Shown: positions 53,341 through 64,000 of the stretch, in pieces
Layout of the letters: the number at the start of each line of letters is the position of its first letter
How positions within the stretch are numbered: the stretch's first letter is position 1
From: Xylocopa sonorina
Lineage: Eukaryota > Arthropoda > Insecta > Hymenoptera > Apidae
Reading direction: 5' to 3'
Assembly: GCF_050948175.1 (NCBI RefSeq)
Contig: NW_027490093.1
Span: 2,728,001-2,792,000 of the forward strand
DNA: 64,000 nucleotides
The notes under the pieces: model-generated
What the model was told of the DNA's origin: nothing
Seen by the model: the letters and a program-made list of their open reading frames with translations, nothing else
Database searches by the model: none
Position numbers and translations under genes: made by a program

Positions 53341-54274
53341 AGGAAGTGTCGCATTTACATTCTTCTAAAGTGAATACAAGGTATACATGACACTTCGCAA
53401 TGAATATTATATCTTATCATGAAACATAGAATTGGGATGCGGCATCTCGTTTTCAGAAGCATTAGAACACTATTGTTTCGATACGTAGACATCAGGAAAC
53501 GCTAGTTCCTAGCAAGGAAGTGTCGCATTTACATACTTTTGAAGTGAATACGAGGTATACATGACACTCCGCAATGAATATTATATCTTATCATAAAACA
53601 TAGAAATGAGATGCGATATCTCGTTTTAAGAAGCGTTAGAACTCAATTGCTATGATACGCAGATATCTGCAGACTCTTTTTCCTAGGAAGGAAGTGTGGC
53701 ATTTACATTCTTTTGAAGTGAATACAATGTATAAATGACACTTCACAATGATTATTATATATTATCATGAAACATAGAAATGAGATGCGATATCGCGATT
53801 TAGGCAGCATTAAAACTCTATTGCTACGATACGGAGACATATGCAAACGGATATTTCCTAGCAAAGCAGTGTCGGTCATTTACATTCTTTTTATGTGAAT
53901 ACGAGGTATATATGTGTCTTCGCAATAAATATTATATATTATCATGAAGCATAGAAATGAGATGCGATATTGCGTTTTAAGAAGCGTTAGAACCCCATTC
54001 CTTCGATGCGGAGACATCTGCAAACGCTATTTCCTAGCAAGGAAGAGTCGCATTTACATTCATTTGATGTTTATGCGAGGTATAAGTGTCACTTCGCAAT
54101 AAATATTATATCTTATCATGAAACATAGACGTGAGGCGCGATATCGCGTTTTAAGAAGCACTAGATATCTATTGCTACGATACGTAGACATCTGCGAACG
54201 CTATTTCCTAGCAAGGAAGTGTCGTATTTACATTCTTTTGAAGTGAATACGAGGTATACATAACACTCCACAAT

Positions 54275-54325
54275 GAATGTTATAGCTTATCATGAAAAAT
54301 TGATATATTATATCTTATCATGGAT
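54275..54325. repeat. Partial duplication inside a satellite monomer
   Basis: The spacing between cgctatttcc landmarks at 54199 and 54411 is 212 bp, 38 bp longer than normal. The sequence shows gttatagcttatcatgaaa followed by a second tatattatatcttatcatg, so one internal segment is repeated. Confidence 0.7.
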
Positions 54326-56289
54326 CATAGAAATGAGATGCGATATCTCGTTTTAAGAAGCATTAGATCTCTCTTGCTTCGAAACGTAGACATCTGCCAT
54401 CGCTATTTCCTAGCACGGAAGTGTCGCATTTACATTCAGTTGAAGTGTATGCGAGGTATACATGACACTTCGCAAAGTATATTATATCTTGTCATGAAAC
54501 ATAGGAATGAGATGCGATATCTCGTTTTAAGAAGCATTAGATCTCTCTTGCTTCGAAACGTAGACATTTGCAAACGCTATTTAATAGCAATGAAGTGTCG
54601 CATTTACATTCATTGGAAGTTTATGCGAGGTATAAGTGACACATCGCAATGAATATTATATCTTATCATGAAAAATAGACGTGAGACGCCATATGGCGTT
54701 TTAAGAAGCATTAGATCTCTATTGCTACGATACGTAGACATCTGCAAACGCTATTTCCTAGCAAGGAAGTGTCGCATTTACATTCTTTTGAAGTGAATAT
54801 GAGGTGCACATGACACTTCGCAATGAATATTATATCTTATCATGAAACATAGAAGTAAGGTGCGACATTTCGTTTTAAGAAGCATAGAATTCCATTGTTT
54901 CGATACGTAGACATCTGGAAACGCGATTTCCCAGCAAGGAAGTGTCGCATTAACATTCTTTTCATGTGAATACGAGGTATACATAACACTCCACAATGAA
55001 TGTTATAGCTTATCAAGAAACATAGAAATGAGATGCGGTTTCCCGTTTTAAGAAGCATTAGAACTCTATTGCTTCGATACAGAGAAATCTGCAAACGCTA
55101 ATTCCTGGCAAGGAAGTGACGCATTTACATTTTTTTGAAGAGAATACGAGGTATACATCTAACTTCGCAATGAATATTATATCTTATCATGAAACATAGA
55201 AATGAGATGCGATATCTCGTTTTAAGAAGCATTAGAACTCTCTTGCTTCGATACGTAGACATCTGCCAACGCTATTTCCTAGTAAGGAAGTGTCGCAATT
55301 ACATTTATATGATATAAGTGCGAGGTATACTTGACACTACGCAATGAATATTATATCTTGTCATGATACATTGAAATGAGATGCGATATCGCATTTTAAG
55401 AAGCATTAGAACCCAATTGCTACGATATGCAGACATCTGCAGACGCTATTAACTAGCAAGGATGTGCCACATTTACATTCATTTGATGTGAACACGAGGT
55501 ATACATGACACTTCGCAATGAATATTATATCTTATCATGAAACATAGAAATGAGATGCAATATCTCTTTTTAAGAAGCATTAGATATCTGTTGCGTCCAT
55601 ACGTAGACATCTGCCATCGCAATATTCTAGCAAGGAAGTGTCGCATTTACATTCTTTTGAAGTGAATACGAGGAATACTTAACACTTCGCAGTGAATATT
55701 GTATCTTTCCATGATACATAGAAATGAGATGCGATATCTCGTTTTTAGAAGCATTAGAACTCTATTGCTTCGATACCTGGACATCTGCAAACGCTATTTC
55801 CTAGCAAGGAATTGTCGCATTTACATTCCTTTGAAGTGAATACGAAGTATACGTGACACTTCGCAATTAAAATTAAATCTTATCATGAAACATAGAAAAG
55901 AGATGCGACATCCCGTTTTGAGAACCATTAGAAATCTATTGCTTCGATACGTAGACATCTGGAAACGCTACTTCCTAGCAAGAATGCGTCGCATTTACAT
56001 TCATTTGAAGTGTATACGAGGTATACCTAACACTGCACAATGAATACTATATCATATCATGAAACATGGAAATGTGATGCGATATCGCTGTTTAAGAAGC
56101 ATTAGGAATCCATTGCAACGATACGTAGACATCTGGAAACGTAATTTCCTAGCAAGGAAGTGTCGAATTTACATTCTTTTGAAGTGAATACGAGGTATAC
56201 ATAACACTGCACAACGAATATTATATCTTATCATGAAACATAGAAATGAGATGCGATACCGTGTATTAAGAAGCATTTGAACCATATTG

Positions 56290-57830
56290 CTTCGATACGT
56301 AAACATCTGGAAACGCATTTCCTAGCAAGGATGTGTAGCATTTACACTCTTTTAAAGTGTGGACGATGTGTCCATAACACATCGCAATGAATATTATATA
56401 TTGTCATGAAACATAGTATTGTGATGCGATACCACGTTAAAAGAAGCATTAGAACTCTACTGTTTCAATACGTAGACATCTGCAAGCGCTATTTCCTAGC
56501 GAGGAAGGGTGACATTTGCATTCGTTTGAAGTGTAGACGAGGTATACATAACACTTCGCAACGAATATTATATCTTATAATGAAACATTGTAATGGGTTG
56601 CTGTATCCCGTTTTATGAAGCATGAGAACTCTATTGCTTCGATACGTAGACATCTGGAAACGCTATTTCCTAGCAAGCAGGTGTGACATTTACATTCCTC
56701 TGACGTGCAGACGAGATATACATAACACTTCGCAATGAATATTGTATCCGATCATGAAACATATAAACGAGATTTGATATCGCGTTTTATGAGGCATTAG
56801 AACTCTATTGCTTCGATACGTCGAAATCTGGAAACGCTATTTCCTAGCAAGGAAGTGTGGTATTTACAATCTTTTTAAGTGCAGACGAGGTGTTCGAGGA
56901 AGTGTGGTATTTACAATCTTTTGTACTGCAGACGAGTTATACATAACACTTCGCAATGAATATTATGTCATGTTACAAAACATAGAAAGGGGATGGGATA
57001 TCGCATTTTAAAAAGCATTAGAACTCTCTTGCTTCGATACGTAGACATCTGGACGCGCTATTTCCTAGCGAGGAAGGGTGTCATTTACATTCTTTTGAAG
57101 TGTAGACGAGGTATACATAACATTTCGCAACGAATATTATATCTTATAATGAAACATAGAAATGGGTTGCTGAATCCCGTTTTATGAAGGATGAGAAATC
57201 TATTGCTTCGATACGTAGACATCTGGAAACACTATTTCCTAGCAAGCAAGTGTGACATTTACATTCCTTTGACGTGCAGACGAGGTATACATAACACTTC
57301 GCAACGAATATTATATCTTATCAGGAAAGATAGAAATGTGATGCGTTATCGCGTTTTCAGAAGCATTAGAACTCTATTCCTTCGATACGTAGACATCTGG
57401 AAACGCTATTTAATAGCAATGAAGTGTGCCACTTACATTCTTTTGAAGTGTAGACTAGGTATACATAACAATACGCAGTGCATATTATATCTTATAGTGA
57501 AACATAGAAATGAGATGCGATATCGCGTTTTGAGAAGTAATAGAACTCTAATGCTTCGATACGTAGACATCTGGAAACGCTATTTCCTAACAAGAAAATG
57601 TGGCATTTACATTCCTCTGAAGTGCAGATGATGAATGCATAGCACTTCGCTATGAATATCATATCATATCATGAAACATAGAAATGAGATGCGATATCGC
57701 GCTTTAAGAAGCGTTAGATCATCATAGCTTCGATACGTAGACATCTGGAAACGGTATTTCCATGGAAGGAAGTGCGGCACTTACATTCTTTTGAAGTGTA
57801 GACGAGGTATACCCATCAGTTCACGATGAA
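56290..57830. repeat. Diverged satellite subfamily, block 3
   Basis: About nine monomers with gtgtgacatttac or gtgtggtatttac, gtagacgaggtatacataac and ctggaaacgc. They match block 2 in several details such as caagcaagtgtgacattcac and the tctttttaagtgcagacg variant. A direct duplication of about 47 bp at 56849-56945 (ggaagtgtggtatttacaat twice) marks local slippage or unequal exchange. Confidence 0.65.
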
Positions 57831-58225
57831 TATTATATCTTATCATGAAACATAGAAATGAAATGCGATATCGCGTTTTAAGGAGCATTAGAACTCTATC
57901 GCTACAATGCGTAGGCATCTGCAAACGCTATTTCCTAGTAAGGAAGTGTCGCATTTACATTCTTTTGAAGTGAAAACGAGGAATACATAACATTCCACAA
58001 TAAATATTATACCTTATCACGAATCATAGAAATGAGATGCGATATCGTGATTTAAGAAGCATTAGAACTCTATTGCTTCGATACGTAGACATCTGCAAAC
58101 GCTACTTCCTAGCAAGGAAGTGTCTCATTTTCGTTCGTTTGAAGTGTATGCGAGATATACATGACACTACGCAATGAATATTATATCTTAACATGAAACA
58201 GAGAAATGAGATGCGATATCACGTT

Positions 58226-58229
58226 TTAA
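58226..58229. repeat. TTAA target duplication, left
   Basis: The satellite acgttttaa stops here and the element starts with cacattg. The second TTAA is at 60459-60462, after caatgtg, and continues as gaagcattagaactc. Removing the element and one TTAA restores a normal monomer. Confidence 0.9.
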
Positions 58230-58453
58230 CACATTGCGGACGGGTGACGAGGTATCTTGTTTTTAGAAAACTAAACGTTGCGAACGGGTCACGATATATC
58301 TCGTTTTCACGTTTTTTTTATTCAGTCGGCAACTGAGCAAAGAGCTGCAAATGTTTCTGTTACGTTACGATGGTATCGAAGTCTCTCGCATTCCGAAACC
58401 AAAGCGAAAAAACTGAATCATTCCTTAAATTTAAGAAAAAACAGTCATTATTG

Positions 58454-58745
58454 TGTAACGTCCGCCGAACCTCGCGGTACCTCCTTCACCGCCCGGCAGA
58501 GCCACACGCATCGCATGTCGCCACCACAAAAACGAGCTTACCGAGTATACGATCGCCGAGCTAAGGCAGCCACCCCCGCAACCAGGAGTTGGGCCACACG
58601 ACCGCGCTACGACGCGTGCCTTCCAGACAGCTGGAGCACGACCGAGCCACAGCCTCCGCACGAGGACCATTCCACGTATCAGGAAGGGTCGCCCGCCGTT
58701 ACGCTCCCGTACCCATACTTTGCATACCATTATAATTATAATTAA
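58454..58745 (+). pseudogene. Open U3 frame of the solo LTR (tail-ORF counterpart)
   Basis: From the LTR start the frame reads VTSAEPRGTS and stays open to a stop at 58743-58745. It is the same phase relative to the LTR edge as VTSGVPPATLS in the intact element. The peptide is rich in Arg, Ser, Ala and Pro and ends YFAYHYNYN. The frame also continues upstream into the left arm of the host element (start at 58278), which is chance. There is no internal region to supply the N-terminal half, so this is a relic. Confidence 0.5.
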
Positions 58746-59897
58746 GCGAATCCTAGAACTTAATCACACGACACTCCATGTACGCACACGACACAACACA
58801 CACAACCTAGCATAAGGCGTTTCATGTGTTATTCTAATTTTTGAGATCATAATTAATCGTAATAAGAAGTAAGCGAAGCGCCCGACGCGCGCGGCTCACG
58901 CCGAACGCGCGCGCCCTACCACGACCGTCTACCCCACTCCGTGGGCCAAGCGTCCGCCCCACTCTGGGGACCTGCGACTCGCGCGCCCCGCGATCCGAGG
59001 AGGTCGCGGGCCCGCGAGCTGATAGTCAATACGAGTCATCCGCTCCAAGCGAGCGTACCTCCCTCAAATCCAATCTCTAGTTCGAGCCATTCGCTCCAAG
59101 CGAGCACTCCTTTATCATAATCCAATCTTACTATTTCAACTTAAACTCTAATTCAATTCAAGTCCTTATTCTAAACTCTAATTATCGTATCCTAGTACTT
59201 AGTCAACTTTAGCATAGGGAAGTATCAGTGTAAGCTTAGTTTTATTTAGAATATACTTTATTTTTACCAGTACTACAATTCTCATCATTCTAAATATTCC
59301 TTGCCTTATTATTATTATAAATTCATTCATTGCGAAGTCTTCCACGAGTTCACGCGTCTTCAAGAACGTTCACAAGCTCCGAACTTTAGTCAAACTTAGT
59401 AATCGATCAGTTATAGCCGACCGCCGCTTAGCTGCATCGACCCACAGCGAGGCTAGAGCAAGGACACTCGTCGATTTTCCATATTTCTGGACCGGTAAAC
59501 TAGAGCGGACCGACGCTTAGTGGACCCGTATCTGGACTTTTGGAAACCGACTCGAATGCGTCAATCCGGTACAACTAAACGAACTCGTCGCGCGGGAAGG
59601 AAGAACTTCTTGCGTTCATTTGTGCGCGGATACGTTGGTACAGCCGTGTGCATATACCACTGCAACGTCTCATCTTCCGCCGCACGCCGATCGGACAGAC
59701 GTCCCGCACAGCCGCATCCATCGCCGATCCGCTTGACCGAGCCGATCCATCCCCGAGGTCAGCCCACCTGGGTACTCGTCCCGCTGACAATCACGCCTCA
59801 CCGACCGTACGCAGGGATTATACCTGAGGGCGATCCGTGCCGACGACGATACCTGCAACAAGGGTACTAAATATTAGCAGCTGTCAAGACATCAAAG

Positions 59898-59903
59898 GTA
59901 AGG
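59898..59903 (+). promoter_or_regulatory. Splice-donor consensus in the solo LTR
   Basis: AAAG/GTAAGG, 155 bp before the LTR end, in the same relative place as the donors at 36325 and 43942 of the other family. Confidence 0.4.
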
Positions 59904-60458
59904 TCATATTTTCTTATCCGCGTTCGTGCCTTTTGATACGTGTTTCGCGAGCCAGAAAGAACCCGGTCTTCGTCGCAATTCCGCGAGCCGAACCGTTCGA
60001 GGCTGCGTGTCGCTTCCGGTAAACGATAAGTTTTCGCGACCCGTGACGTGACAATAGCCATTGCCGGCTGATCTGTGCGGATCGTCGTACGTATCGTATC
60101 TTATAAAGTGTTTCATTGATCTGCATTTTAGAATTTCAAACTTCGTGTTTTAAAATTGGAAGGTAACAGTTTTTTGAGTACTATCTATATTTTCAATCAA
60201 CCTGTTACTGATACTTGATAACAAAAATTTATTCTATGAATTAGCCCTCTGTAAATGCAGCGAAATGACGCATAGATGTAATGAAAACAGATATACAGAT
60301 ATATGAACTATATGTATACAATTATTTATAAATACTACACGCAAATTAAGTAAAATGCGTATCCACTTCCTGTCACATGCCAGGCATGTTTTTGGAGCGT
60401 TCGAAAATCTGCGATCCGTGAGGGCGTGTTGAACGAGCAGCGCCCCGTCCTCAATGTG

Positions 60459-63400
60459 TTAAGAAGCATTAGAACTCTATTGCCTCGATAAGTACACATC
60501 TGCAAACGCTATATCCTAGCAAGGAAGTGTCGCATTTACATTCATTTGAAGTGTATACGAGGTATACATGACACTTCGCAATGAATATTATACCTTATCA
60601 TGAAACAAAGAAATGAGATGCGATATCGCGATGTAAGGAGCATTGAAACTCCATTGCTTCGATACGTGGACATCTGCAAACACTAATTCCTAGCAAGGAA
60701 GTGTCGCATCTACATTCTTTTGAGGTAAATGCAAGGTATACATGACACTTCGCAATGAATATTATATCTTGTCATGAGACATAGAAATGAGATGCGATAT
60801 GGCGCTTCAAGATGCATTAGAACACTATTGCTACGATACGTAGACATCTGCAAACGCTATTTCCTAGAAAGGAAGTGTCGGATTTACATTCTTTTGAAGT
60901 GAATACGAGGTATACATGACACTTCGCAATGAATATTATATCTTATCATGAAACAAAGAAATGAGATGCAATATCGCGATTTAAGGAGCATTAAAACTCT
61001 ATTGCTTCGATACGTAGACATCTGCAAACGCTATTTCCTAGCAAGCAAGTGTCGCATTTACATTCATTTGAAGTGAATACGAGGTATACATGACACTTCG
61101 CAATGAATATTAGATCTCATCATGAAACATAGAACTGAGATGCGAAGTCTCGTTTTAAGAAGCATTAGAACCCTATTGTTTCTATACGTAGGCATCTGGA
61201 AACGCTATTTCCTAGCAAGGGAGTGTCGCATTTACATTCTTTTGAAGTGAATACGAGTTATACATGGCACTTCGCAATGAATATTATATCTCATCATGAC
61301 ACATAGATATGAGATGCTATATCGCATTTTAAGAAGCGTTAGAACTCTATTGCTACGATACGTTGACATCTGCAAACGCTGTTTCCTAGCAAAGAAGTGT
61401 CGCATTTTCATTCTTTTGAAGAGAATACGAGGTTTACATGACACTTCGTAATGAATATTATATCATCATGAAACATAGAAGTGAGGTGCGGTATTGCGTT
61501 TTAAGAAGCATTAGAACTCTATTACTACGATACGTAGACATCTGCAAACGGTATTTCCTAGAAAGGAAGTGTCGGCTTTACATTCTTTTGAAGTGAATAC
61601 GAGGTATACATGACACTTCGCAATGAATATTATATCTTATCATGAAACAAAGAAATGAGATGCAATATCGCGATTTAAGGAGCATTAAAACTCTATTGCT
61701 TCGATACGTAGACATCTGCAAACGCTATTTCCTAGCAAGCAAGTGTCGCATTTACATTCATTTGAAGTGAATACGAGGTATATATGACACTTCGCAATGA
61801 ATATTAGATCTCATCATGAAACTTAGAACTGAGATACGAAGTCTCGTTTTAAGAAGCATTAGAACCCTATTGTATCTATACGTAGGCATCTGGAAACGCT
61901 ATTTCCTAGAAAGGGAGTGTCGCATTTACATTCTTTTGAAGTGAATACGAGTTATACATGACACTTCGCAATGAATATTATATCTCATCATGACACATAG
62001 AAATGAGATGCGATATCGCGTTTTAGGATGAGTTAGAACCCTATTGCTACGATACGTAGACATCTGCAAACTCTATTTCCTAGCAAGGAAGTGTCGCATT
62101 TTCATTCTCTTGAAGTGAATACGAGGTATACATAACATTTCGCAATGAATATTATATCATCACGAATCATAGAAATGACATTCGATATCGCGATTTAAGA
62201 AGCATTAAAACTCTATGGCTACGATACGTAGACATCTGCAAACGCTATTTCCTAGCAAGCAAGTGTCGCATTTACATTCATTTGAAGTGAATACGAGGCA
62301 TACATGACACTTCGCAACGAATATTATATCTTATCGTGAAACATTGAAATGAGATACGATATCCCGTTTTAAGAAGCACTAGAACTCTACTGCTTCGATA
62401 CGTCGAGATCTCCAAACGCTATTTCCTAGCAAGGAAGTGTCGCGTTTACATTCATTTGAAGTGCAGACGAGGAATACATAACACTCCACAATGAATATTA
62501 CATCTTATCGGGAAACATAGAAATGAGATGCGATATCGCTTTTTAAGGAGCATTAGGACTCTGTTGCTACGATACGTAGACACCTGCGAACGCTATTTCT
62601 TAGCATGGAAGTGTCGCATTCACATTCATTTGAAATGTATGAGCGGTATAAGTGACACTTCGTAATGAATATTATATCTTATGACGAAACATAGAAATGA
62701 GATGCGATATCGCGTTTTAAGAAGCGTTAGAACTCTATTGCTACGATACATAGACATCTGCAAACTCTATTTCCTAGCAAGGAAGTGTCGCATTTACACT
62801 TTTTTGTAGTGAATACGAGGTATACATAACACTGCACAATGAATATTATATCTTATCATGAATCATAGAAATGAGATGCGATATCTCGATTTAAGAAGCA
62901 TTAGAACACTGTTGCTTCGATTCGTAGACATCTGCTGGCGCTACTTCATAGCAAGGGAGTTTCGCATATACATCCTTTGAAGTGAATACGAGGTATACAT
63001 GACACTACGCAATGATAATTATATCTTATCAAGCAACATAGAATTGAGATGCGATATCACGATTTAAGAAGCATTAGAACTCTATTGTTTCGATACCTAG
63101 ACATCTGGAAACGCAACTTCCTAGCAAGGAAGAGTCGCATTCACACTCTTTTGATGTGAATACGAGGTATACATGACACTTCGCAATGAATATTATATCT
63201 TATTATGAAGTATAGAAATGAGTTACGATATCTCGTTTTAAGAAGCATTGGAACTCTAATGCTACGATACGTAGACATCTGGAAATGCTATTTCCTAGCA
63301 AGGAAGTATCGCATTTACATTCTTTTGAAGTGAATACGAGGTATACATAACACACCACAATGAGTATTATATCTTTTCATGAAGCATATAAATGGGGAGC

Positions 63401-64000
63401 GATTTCGCGTTATAAGAAGCATTGGAAATCTATTGCTTCGATATGTAGACATCTGCAAACGCTATTACCTAGCAATGAAGTGTCGCCTTTTAATACGTTT
63501 GAAGTGTATGCGTGGTATACAAGACACTTCGCAATGAATATTATATCTTATCATGGAACATAGAAATAAGATGCGATATCGCGATTTAAGAAGGATTAGA
63601 ATTCTATTGCTTCGATACGTAGACATCTGCAAACACTACTTCCTACAATGGAAGTGTCGCATTTACATTCTTCTGAAGTGAACTAAGAGTTATACATGAC
63701 ACTTCGCATTGAGTATTATATCTTGTAATGAAACATAGAAATGAGAAGCGACATCCCGTTTAAAGAAGCATTAGAACTCTAATGTTTCGATACGTACACA
63801 TCTGGAAACGCTATTTCCCAGAAAGGAAGTGTCGCATTTACATTCATTTGAAGACGAGGAATACATAACACTTCGCAATGAATATTATATCTTATCATGA
63901 AACATAGAAATAAGATGCGATATGGCGTTTAGACAAGCATTATAACTCTAATGCTACGCTACGTAGACATCTGCAAACGCTATTTCCTAGCAAGAATGTG
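60459..64000. repeat. 174-bp satellite array, right block
   Basis: About 20 monomers in the same orientation and phase as the middle block; the first is the remainder of the monomer split by the piggyBac-like element. Mostly main-type monomers with gaagtgaatacgaggtatacatgac. The array runs off the window end. A few monomers have short deletions, such as tatatcatcatgaaac at about 61460 and tatatcatcacgaatc at about 62154. No gene was seen. Confidence 0.97.
60870..62250. repeat. 4-monomer satellite duplication
   Basis: Two adjacent units of about 694 bp. The rare string gcaatatcgcgatttaagg with gcattaaaactc is at about 60966 and 61661, the series with gatgcgaagtctcg or gatacgaagtctcg is at about 61140 and 61833, and gaatacgagttatacatg follows in both. 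The copies differ at several sites, so this duplication is older than the 15- and 9-monomer ones. Confidence 0.75.

Larger units (their letters stand above)
44112..58229. repeat. 174-bp satellite array, middle block
   Basis: About 81 monomers of the same satellite and same orientation as the left block. Sequence types are mostly the main subfamily (gtgtcgcatttacattcttttgaagtgaatacgagg). It includes a 9-monomer tandem duplication (50202-53340), a monomer with a 38-bp internal duplication (about 54275-54320), a block of the diverged subfamily (56290-57830), and a monomer near 44335 that lacks about 9 bp of the linker. No gene or RNA gene was seen. Confidence 0.97.
58454..60053 (+). mobile_element. 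Solo LTR of a second, related gypsy family
   Basis: Starts TGTAACGTCCGCC and ends CGTGACGTGACA, compared with TGTGACGTCAGGC and GGACGTGACA in the intact element. Shared internal features in the same order are an open U3 frame ending in an aromatic tail, a cacgacac/acacaacac stretch, a GC-rich gcgcgc segment with gaggaggtcgc, the block atttagaatatacttta at 59245, a gggaaggaagaacttc segment at about 59590 and a splice donor at 59898. Length is about 1.6 kb. No internal region or second LTR is nearby, so it is a solo LTR, normally formed by LTR-LTR recombination. No clean target duplication was found (attg on the left, atag on the right). Confidence 0.82.
58230..60458. mobile_element. Non-autonomous piggyBac-like element with nested LTR
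   Basis: The ends are inverted repeats: left CACATTGCGGACGGGT and right, read on the other strand, CACATTGAGGACGGGG, with 14 of 16 positions equal. The TTAA duplication on both sides is the hallmark of the piggyBac superfamily. Excluding the nested LTR, the element is about 630 bp (58230-58453 and 60054-60458). A subterminal repeat of the left end (ttgcggacgggtgacgagg at about 58234 and ttgcgaacgggtcacgata at about 58279) is typical of transposase-binding arrangements. No transposase ORF is present. The right arm is AT-rich with tatacagatatatgaac-type sequence and nothing coding. Confidence 0.88.

Noticed and set aside
49900..57640. Open frames of 62-146 codons in the middle satellite block, including one pair of identical 62-codon frames
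   Set aside because: The identical pair is due to the 1569-bp duplication; the longest one (57191-57631) is three monomers without a stop. No domain, no codon bias.
59520..60126. Several overlapping ORFs in the solo LTR (59520-59870 plus, 59575-60126 minus)
   Set aside because: They lie in the GC-rich R/U5 part of the LTR, overlap on both strands and have no recognised domain. The plus-strand one shares only nucleotide-level similarity with the 132-codon LTR frame.
60054..60458. A transposase fragment in the right arm of the piggyBac-like element
   Set aside because: The arm is AT-rich, has stops in all frames and shows no transposase motif.
1..64000. A CENP-B box in the monomer
   Set aside because: No match to the TTCG....A..CGGG core was found in the common monomer forms; ttcctagcaaggaa is a different motif.
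1..64000. tRNA, rRNA or other structured RNA genes
   Set aside because: No cloverleaf with conserved arms or rRNA-like segment was recognised; the tRNA-like 3' complement at 36502 is the primer-binding site.

Overview
The window is eukaryotic repeat DNA, most likely from an insect. A hymenopteran is suspected but not shown. It contains no host gene. About 52.7 kb of the 64 kb is one AT-rich tandem satellite with a monomer of about 174 bp (roughly 300 copies by division of length). It sits in three blocks (1-35074, 44112-58229, 60459-64000) interrupted by two mobile-element insertions. The satellite looks like a centromeric or pericentromeric array. It shows local higher-order structure: a 15-monomer (2610 bp) unit in two nearly identical tandem copies at 21590-26818, a 9-monomer (1569 bp) unit in two copies at about 50202-53340, a 4-monomer unit at 60870-62250, and variant blocks reused at spacings of 13, 50 and about 144 monomers. 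The many short open frames along the array are reading frames of the satellite itself (174 = 3 x 58) and are not genes.

The first insertion is a complete Ty3/gypsy LTR retrotransposon at 35075-44111 (9037 bp), flanked by a 4-bp target duplication (ctac). In order it has a 5' LTR of 1420 bp, a primer-binding site of tRNA-Leu type, gag with two CCHC knuckles, a GGGAAAC slippery site with a downstream stem for -1 frameshifting, pol (protease, RT, RNase H, a macro-like linker, HHCC/DD35E integrase, chromodomain-less tail), a small basic post-integrase ORF that runs through the polypurine tract into the 3' LTR, and a 3' LTR of 1541 bp. The copy is dead: gag has two in-frame stops, pol has one in-frame TGA, and the end of pol is frameshifted. 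The two LTRs differ by about 3% by eye and by a 120-bp in-frame minisatellite length change.

The second insertion (58230-60458) is nested. A non-autonomous piggyBac-like element (TTAA target duplication, CACATTG-type inverted ends, about 630 bp) inserted into the satellite. A 1.6-kb solo LTR of a second, diverged gypsy family related to the first then lies inside it.

The most interesting points are the ORF running from the internal region into U3, kept open in the same frame in LTRs of two diverged families; the well-formed -1 frameshift signal; the splice-donor sequences placed alike in all three LTRs; and the layered higher-order structure of the satellite.
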